Origin: Acidobacteriota bacterium
Lineage (GTDB): Bacteria; Acidobacteriota; Vicinamibacteria; Vicinamibacterales; SCN-69-37
Reading direction: 5' to 3'
Length of the DNA: 47,965 nucleotides
NCBI GenBank assembly: GCA_005799825.1
Contig: SYFT01000107.1
Span: 1 to 47,965, forward strand
The notes beneath the pieces were generated by a model, which searched no databases, was not told where the DNA came from, and saw only the letters and a list, made by a program, of their open reading frames with translations. The position numbers were made by a program, and so were the translations under genes. Shown here piece after piece: positions 43,099 through 47,965 of the stretch (positions are counted from its first letter, which is position 1; each line of letters starts with the position of its first letter).

Positions 43099-45936
43099 AT
43101 GCCCCATCCCGTGTACGAGGCCCAGCAACTTGGCCAGAGCCTCTGGTTCGACAATATTCATCGCGCGATGTTCGAGTCGGGCGAACTCGCCCGACTGATC
43201 GACCGCGACGGCATCGTCGGCGTGACCTCGAACCCTGCAATTTTCGAAAAAGCGATCGCCGGCAGCACGGCGTACGACGCGGCGATAGGCGCGTTCCTCG
43301 CGCGATCGGCCGCCGATGCGCAGGCGGTGTACGAGCATCTGGCCATTGATGACATCCGCGCGGCAGCCGATCTGCTGCAACCGGTGCACGCCGGCACCAG
43401 GGGACGCGACGGGTACGTCAGTCTCGAAGTGTCGCCATACCTCGCTCGGTCCACCGAGGACACAGTGGCGGAGGCGCGTCGTCTTCATGCGACTGTCGCG
43501 CGTGCGAACGTCCTCATCAAAGTGCCGGCCACGCCTGAAGGCGTTGCTGCCATCCAGCAACTGATCGCGCTCGGCATCCCGGTGAATGTCACGCTGATCT
43601 TTTCAATCAAGGTGTATGCGGCCGTCGCCGAGGCGTACTGCGCCGGCCTGGAACAGTTCATCCTGTCTGGGGGAGACCCCCGACAGGTGTTGAGCGTCGC
43701 CAGCTTCTTTATCAGCAGAATCGATACGGCGGTTGATGCCCATGTTGCCGCGGCGATCGAGACCTCGGCCGACCCCGACCGTCGGGCGCAACTGCAGCGC
43801 CTGATGAGCCAGACCGCGATCGCCAATGCCCGTATGGCGTATGTGCACTACCAGCAGCTGGTGGCCTCCGAGCGATGGAAGACACTGGCCGCGAAGGGTG
43901 CATTGCCGCAGCGCCTGCTCTGGGCATCGACGGGCACCAAGGATGCCCGATTGTCGCGAACGTACTACGTCGATGAGCTGATCGGGCCCGACACCGTGAA
44001 CACCGTTCCCGCCGACACCCTGCAGGCATTCATCGCTGACGGGCACGTGCGAGCCAGCCTGGCCGAGAACCCAGACGACGCCCGGAACAACCTCGGGGCT
44101 CTCGAACGTGCCGGCATTTCCCTGGACGCCGTGACTGACATCCTACTCGTGCAGGGGCTGGCGGCGTTCTCATCGTCATTTGACCGTCTCCTCGGAGCCA
44201 TTGAGCGCAAGCGCCAGGACGTGCTGGGGCCCGCGCTGGCCACGCAGCAGATTGCTGCCGGCGACCTGGCCACGGCATTCAAACGGACGCTCGATGAGTG
44301 GAGAGAGGGCGGTAGAGTGCGTCAACTGTGGCGGCGCGACGTGGCCCTGTGGACCGGTGGCGACGAAGCACAGTGGTTGGGATGGCTCGACGCCATCGAA
44401 GTCGGCCGTCAGAATCTTGCGACATTCGCCAGTCTCCGGCGCGACGCCGCAGGTTTCTCCCACGTGGTCATCCTCGGCATGGGCGGCTCCAGTCTTGGCC
44501 CCCGGGTGCTACGGCAGATGTTCGGACAGGCGCCTGGATATCCCGAACTGCAGGTGATCGATTCGGTCGATCCCGGACAGATTCGCGGTGTGGAGGAGGG
44601 GCTCGACCTGGCTCGCACACTGTTTGTCGTCGCCTCCAAATCCGGCGGCACCGCAGAGACGATGGCTCTGTATGCGTACTTTGACGGGCGACTGCGCGAC
44701 GCCGGAATCGCCGCGCCCGGACAGCATTTCGTGGCGATTACGGACCCTGGAACATCGCTGGCAAGGCTGGCTTCGGACCAGGGCTTCCGCCATGTGGTGC
44801 CGGGCAGGCGCGATGTGGGAGGCCGGTTTTCAGCCTTGACGGTTTTCGGACTCGTGCCCGCGTCACTCATGGGTCTTGACGCCGGGGCGTTGCTCGACAG
44901 GGCCGAGGTGATGGTGCGCGCGTGTGCGGCCGCCGTTCCTCCACACGCGAATGCCGGTGTGGCCCTGGGTATCTTCCTGGGGACGGCCGCAGCGCACGGC
45001 CGCGACAAACTCACGTTGACACTCTCGCCTTTGGTGCGGGCCCTTGGAGCCTGGCTGGAGCAATTGATAGCCGAATCGACAGGTAAGGGTGGCCTTGGCA
45101 TCGTGTCCGTTGACGGCGAACCGCTCGGCCTTCCCGATGCGTACGGACCCGATCGCGTGTTCGTCCACCTGAGGACGGCAGCGGAGTCGGACTCGTCGCT
45201 CGATGAGTCACTTGCACGACTCGAGCGCGCGGGACATCCAGTCGTACGCATCGTGCTGCACGAATCGATGGACATCGGCCAGGAATTCTTTCGGTGGGAA
45301 GTGGCCACCGCCGTCGCTAGCGCCGTCCTCGGTGTGAATGCGTTCAATCAACCGGACATCGAAGCGGCCAAAGTCGCCACCCGCGGCTTCATGAAGGCGT
45401 ACGAGCAGGGGTTGTCACCAGTGGCGGCCACGCCCCTCCTCGAGTGCGACGGCCTTCGGTTCCACGTAGACGGAGTCAACGCAGACGCCCTGGCATCGGC
45501 GACGTCGGCTGAGGCGCTCGTTTCCGCACATCTCGCGCGCCTCGTTTCGGGTGACTACTTTGCCGTGAACGCATTTCTTTCAATATCGGACGATCACGAT
45601 CGTGAACTGCAGGCTGTCCGTCACCTGGTACGCGCCTACGCGCGAGTGGCCACGACCCTGGGCTATGGTCCGCGTTTCCTGCACTCCACCGGGCAACTCC
45701 ACAAGGGTGGCCCGGACAGCGGCGTATTTCTGGTGATCGTGTCTGACGATGCGTGGGATCTGCCGGTGCCTGGCACGAGTTACACGTTCGGCGCCATGAA
45801 GCGGGCGCAGGCTCTGGGCGACTATCAGGTGTTGGTCGAGCGCGGCCGGCGCGTGCTGCTCGTGGAAATCAGCACCGACACAGTCGCGGGACTGCGCCGG
45901 CTGCGGAAGATGTGTGAAGCCGCGCTCAGCGGTTAG
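43099..45936 (+). CDS. Bifunctional transaldolase / glucose-6-phosphate isomerase
   Basis: This 945-residue fusion links the pentose phosphate pathway to glycolysis. Residues 1-365 are a TalB/Tal-Pgi-type transaldolase with GVTSNPAIFEKAI and the Schiff-base Lys141 in NVLIKVPATPEG. Residues about 380-945 are phosphoglucose isomerase, with HVVILGMGGSSLGPRVL and VASKSGGTAETMALYAYF. The C-terminal part contains HSTGQLHKGGP. The start is ATG 43099 with AAGGAG 6 nt upstream; a few in-frame codons (from GTG 43075) precede it without support. Such fusions are known in several bacteria. A strong hairpin follows the stop. Confidence 0.94.
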   Translation: MPHPVYEAQQLGQSLWFDNIHRAMFESGELARLIDRDGIVGVTSNPAIFEKAIAGSTAYDAAIGAFLARSAADAQAVYEHLAIDDIRAAADLLQPVHAGTRGRDGYVSLEVSPYLARSTEDTVAEARRLHATVARANVLIKVPATPEGVAAIQQLIALGIPVNVTLIFSIKVYAAVAEAYCAGLEQFILSGGDPRQVLSVASFFISRIDTAVDAHVAAAIETSADPDRRAQLQRLMSQTAIANARMAYVHYQQLVASERWKTLAAKGALPQRLLWASTGTKDARLSRTYYVDELIGPDTVNTVPADTLQAFIADGHVRASLAENPDDARNNLGALERAGISLDAVTDILLVQGLAAFSSSFDRLLGAIERKRQDVLGPALATQQIAAGDLATAFKRTLDEWREGGRVRQLWRRDVALWTGGDEAQWLGWLDAIEVGRQNLATFASLRRDAAGFSHVVILGMGGSSLGPRVLRQMFGQAPGYPELQVIDSVDPGQIRGVEEGLDLARTLFVVASKSGGTAETMALYAYFDGRLRDAGIAAPGQHFVAITDPGTSLARLASDQGFRHVVPGRRDVGGRFSALTVFGLVPASLMGLDAGALLDRAEVMVRACAAAVPPHANAGVALGIFLGTAAAHGRDKLTLTLSPLVRALGAWLEQLIAESTGKGGLGIVSVDGEPLGLPDAYGPDRVFVHLRTAAESDSSLDESLARLERAGHPVVRIVLHESMDIGQEFFRWEVATAVASAVLGVNAFNQPDIEAAKVATRGFMKAYEQGLSPVAATPLLECDGLRFHVDGVNADALASATSAEALVSAHLARLVSGDYFAVNAFLSISDDHDRELQAVRHLVRAYARVATTLGYGPRFLHSTGQLHKGGPDSGVFLVIVSDDAWDLPVPGTSYTFGAMKRAQALGDYQVLVERGRRVLLVEISTDTVAGLRRLRKMCEAALSG

Positions 45937-45951
45937 AGCCTTTTTGTTTGC

Positions 45952-45995
45952 GTGGTGGCCCCTTGGGCTGGCTCTCAAGCCAGAGGGGCCGCCAC
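45952..45995. terminator. Strong hairpin between convergent genes
   Basis: GTGGTGGCCCCT (45952-45963) pairs with AGGGGCCGCCAC (45984-45995) over 12 bp with one G-T. The inner stem CTGGCT/AGCCAG encloses a CTCA loop. T5 precedes the hairpin on the plus strand but no T-run follows on either strand, so it is not a classic intrinsic terminator. It sits 16 bp after the transaldolase-isomerase stop and before the Crp remnant. Confidence 0.55.
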
Positions 45996-46013
45996 ACACA
46001 AGCGACAAACACT

Positions 46014-46548
46014 TTAGTAGTCCTGTTCCGCCAGGGTCTCGAGCGCGGAGCTGTCGAGAATCACGAACCCATTCTTGTCAGTCAGCAGTACGTTGTCTTT
46101 GCTCCATCGGCTCATGATGCGGATGCAGGTCTCGATGGTGGTGCCGGTGAGGTCTGCCAGTTCCTGCCGTGACAGGGCCATCGGGACGAACACGCCACCT
46201 CGATCGGCCGGCCCATCTGGCTGCCGAGCTTCCGGCACAGCCGGGCGAAGCGCGACTCGACCCGCCCGCCCGTGAGCTCTGCCAGTCGAGCGGTCAGTTC
46301 CATCAGGCGAATCGACAGGCTGCCCCAAAGGCCGCGCACGAGCGACGGCCGTTCTTCCAGCAGCGCAAAAAAAACGCCGGCCTCGGGGTCAGTAGGCAGA
46401 TGGGCGGCTCGATGGCACCAGCGCACGCGGGGTAGGGCCGCGCTTCGTAGGCCGCCAAGGCTCCAAGCAAGCCACCGGGCCCGAAGATCTTAAGAATGCG
46501 ATCGTGCCCATTGCGCGCGCGCTTGAATACCTTGACCCTGCCGGTCAC
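46014..46548 (-). pseudogene. Crp/Fnr-family regulator, 5' truncated and frameshifted
   Basis: Three reading frames together encode most of a Crp/Fnr protein. Frame one (from 46548) gives VTGRVKVFKRARNGHDRILKIF and CLLTPRPAFF. Frame two (about 46370 to 46200) gives ALLEERPSLVRGLW to LCRKLGSQMGRP. Frame three gives GGVFVPMALSRQELADLTGT and the recognition helix TTIETCIRIMSRW, ending AEQDY. The first shift falls on a run of eight T (A8 at 46367-46374), the second near 46195. The first ~70 residues of the cAMP-binding fold are missing upstream of a TGA. Homopolymer sequencing error could explain the first shift but not the lost N-terminus. Confidence 0.78.
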
Positions 46549-46562
46549 GGCGGTTCACGCGC

Positions 46563-46882
46563 AGTGCGAACTGCTGATATCCACGCTTGCGTACGTGGGC
46601 CAGCGCGACGAACAGGCTGCCGGCGCGACGTGTGGCCAGGCTATGGCTGTGCTGGCGATTGAGGGTGCGCAGATTCTGACCCGGACCGACTGCGGCCTTG
46701 CCGAACGCGGTGGCGTGCTCGGTGAACTTGACCAGGCGGCACCGCAGGTCAAGCGGAAGATTGTGGAAGCCGCCGTGGCGTGCACTGCCGCCGATCGGCA
46801 GGCGACTACCGCCAAGGCTGAGCTCCTGCGGGCCGTCTCAGCCTCAATCAGCTGCCCGATGCCGCCCATCCTGCTGGGCTGA
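46563..46882 (+). pseudogene. C-terminal fragment, probably of an M48-family metallopeptidase with TerB-like tail
   Basis: The plus-strand frame ELLISTLAYVGQRDEQAAGA to the stop at 46880-46882 resembles the C-terminal tail of M48-type metallopeptidases, which carry a TerB-like helical domain. The most characteristic part is VKRKIVEAAVACTAADRQATTAKAELLRAVSASISCPMPPILL. No HExxH active site or membrane helices are present. Upstream of about 46560 the frame runs antisense through the Crp remnant. Two oppositely oriented genes, both lacking N-termini, meet near 46550, as expected from a deletion across a divergent pair. Confidence 0.6.
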
Positions 46883-46897
46883 GTCGCTTCGTGGCAT

Positions 46898-46903
46898 CAT
46901 AGT
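46898..46903 (+). promoter_or_regulatory. Possible -10 box of the glutaryl-CoA dehydrogenase gene
   Basis: CATAGT ends 6 nt before the ATG at 46910, the spacing seen at other leaderless-looking starts in this window. Weak consensus match. Confidence 0.3.
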
Positions 46904-46909
46904 TAGAGC

Positions 46910-47965
46910 ATGCGTATGGCCACACCCACTAAGACCACGACCCGCTTTGATTGGAGCGACCCGTTCCTTCTCGACCAGCAACTGACCGAGGACGAGCGGA
47001 TGATCCGCGAGACCGCGCGCGCATATTGCACCGACAAGCTAGCGCCACGTGTGCTTGAGATGTTTCGCCACGAAGGCGTTGACGAGCGCATCTTCCGCGA
47101 GTTTGGCGCGCTTGACATGCTCGGCATAGTCATACCCGAAAAGTACGGTGGCTCCGGGATGGGCTATGTGGCGTATGGACTTGTGGCGCGCGAGGTTGAA
47201 CGCGTAGACTCGGGCTTCCGGTCGATGATGAGCGTGCAGGGCTCGCTGGTGATGGTGCCCATCAATGAGTTTGGCACAGAAGTGCAGAAGCAGAAGTTCC
47301 TGCCGAAACTCGCCACTGGCGAGTGGATCGGGTGCTTCGGTCTGACCGAGCCGAATTACGGTTCCGACCCGGGCGGCATGACCACGCGCGCAATGCGCGT
47401 GGACGGCGGGTATCAGATCACCGGCACCAAGTCCTGGATCACCAACAGCCCCATCGCCGACGTCTTCATCATCTGGGCCAAAGACGATGAAGGTGAGATC
47501 CGTGGATTTGTGCTTGAGAAAGGAATGAAGGGTTTGAGCGCTCCGGCCATTCACGGCAAGGTCGGGTTGCGCACGAGTATCACCGGCGAAATTGTGATGG
47601 ATGCGGTGTTGTGTCCTGAAGAGAACGCTTTCCCTGATGTTAGAGGACTCAAGGGGCCGTTTACGTGTTTGAACAGCGCGCGGTACGGTATCGCGTGGGG
47701 CGCGCTGGGCGCTGCGGACCCGGCGCGGGTGCTGCCGCTGCTCGGTCTGTTCGCCAATCTTGCGCTGATCTCGTCGTTCCTGAGTGGCGCGCTCGGACTC
47801 TTCGACTGGCTCGCCGACAGGCTGCGCATCGCCGATGATCGTCGTGGGCGGGCGAGGACGGTACTGATCACGCTGGGTCCCCCGGCGCTAGCGAGCCTAG
47901 CCTGGCCCGATGGTTTCTTGGCGGCAATAGGCTTTGCGGGGCTGCTGGCTGCGATTCCCGCGCTG
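46910..47965 (+). CDS. gcdH: Glutaryl-CoA dehydrogenase, joined in frame to an aromatic amino acid permease fragment (open at window end)
   Basis: Glutaryl-CoA dehydrogenase oxidises and decarboxylates glutaryl-CoA in lysine and tryptophan breakdown. From ATG 46910, residues 1-268 follow the family closely: [63 protein letters not shown] and [15 protein letters not shown]. After about 47712 the expected continuation (substrate-binding helices with the catalytic glutamate) is replaced, in frame, by [20 protein letters not shown] and [19 protein letters not shown]. This is typical of HAAAP aromatic amino acid permeases (TyrP/Mtr type). The frame stays open to the last base (352 codons). Either a contig-end chimera or a real rearrangement; the first is more likely. 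Confidence 0.85.
   Translation, partial: MRMATPTKTTTRFDWSDPFLLDQQLTEDERMIRETARAYCTDKLAPRVLEMFRHEGVDERIFREFGALDMLGIVIPEKYGGSGMGYVAYGLVAREVERVDSGFRSMMSVQGSLVMVPINEFGTEVQKQKFLPKLATGEWIGCFGLTEPNYGSDPGGMTTRAMRVDGGYQITGTKSWITNSPIADVFIIWAKDDEGEIRGFVLEKGMKGLSAPAIHGKVGLRTSITGEIVMDAVLCPEENAFPDVRGLKGPFTCLNSARYGIAWGALGAADPARVLPLLGLFANLALISSFLSGALGLFDWLADRLRIADDRRGRARTVLITLGPPALASLAWPDGFLAAIGFAGLLAAIPAL

Noticed and set aside
1-47965. CRISPR arrays, prophage or transposase genes
   Set aside because: No regularly spaced repeats, no Cas, integrase, capsid or transposase motifs were found on either strand.

Overview
The window looks like a contig from an uncultivated, GC-rich Acidobacteriota bacterium, most plausibly of the Vicinamibacteria type. 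This placement is an inference from gene content: large secreted VPS10/BNR-repeat, PQQ-propeller and tricorn-like S41 proteins, a CarboxypepD_reg TonB receptor, MacB-type permeases, and Cys/Sec peroxiredoxins. No rRNA is present to confirm it. Most of the window is chromosomal housekeeping and secreted-protein genes. There is no CRISPR array, prophage or intact transposon.

Layout. 1-2.4 kb: the clpX (partial), clpP, tig proteostasis operon on the minus strand, and a tRNA-Leu. 2.5-7.7 kb: a tricorn-like S41 peptidase facing a WYL regulator, with a near-perfect 54-bp inverted repeat between them, then poorly understood small ORFs. 7.7-16.6 kb: a three-domain acyl-AMP ligase/ACP/acyltransferase, a peroxiredoxin with an in-frame UGA at its catalytic position (selenoprotein), pdxH, a LOG-family protein, a double universal stress protein, a GNAT/ADP-forming acyl-CoA synthetase fusion, and truA. 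16.6-18.8 kb: a persulfide dioxygenase-rhodanese protein, a [2Fe-2S] ferredoxin and three tRNAs (Arg, Arg, Lys). 18.8-34.6 kb: a run of exported beta-propeller proteins (PQQ type, choice-of-anchor B, YncE type, VCBS, VPS10/BNR), an acid phosphatase lipoprotein and a decayed multicopper oxidase. 34.6-42.5 kb: a MacA-like adaptor divergent from two MacB-like permeases, a TonB receptor and small proteins. 42.5-48 kb: a broken nitronate monooxygenase, a transaldolase-phosphoglucose isomerase fusion, broken Crp and M48 peptidase genes, and glutaryl-CoA dehydrogenase.

Main points. (1) The 10.5-kb peroxiredoxin reads through only if UGA codon 73 is selenocysteine; a stem-loop with a G-U in its loop follows it. 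(2) Several genes have a TANNNT box ending 5-7 nt before the start codon, which suggests that leaderless mRNAs are common here. One 7-bp box seems to serve two divergent genes, truA and the persulfide dioxygenase. (3) Both window ends look chimeric. clpX becomes AT-rich and betaproteobacteria-like in the first ~240 bp, and glutaryl-CoA dehydrogenase switches in frame to an aromatic amino acid permease in the last ~250 bp. If these are contig ends, misassembly is the likeliest cause. (4) Four genes are clearly broken: the multicopper oxidase fused to a membrane protein, nitronate monooxygenase, Crp and M48.

Limits. All assignments come from reading the sequence and recognising motifs. No database search or folding program was run.
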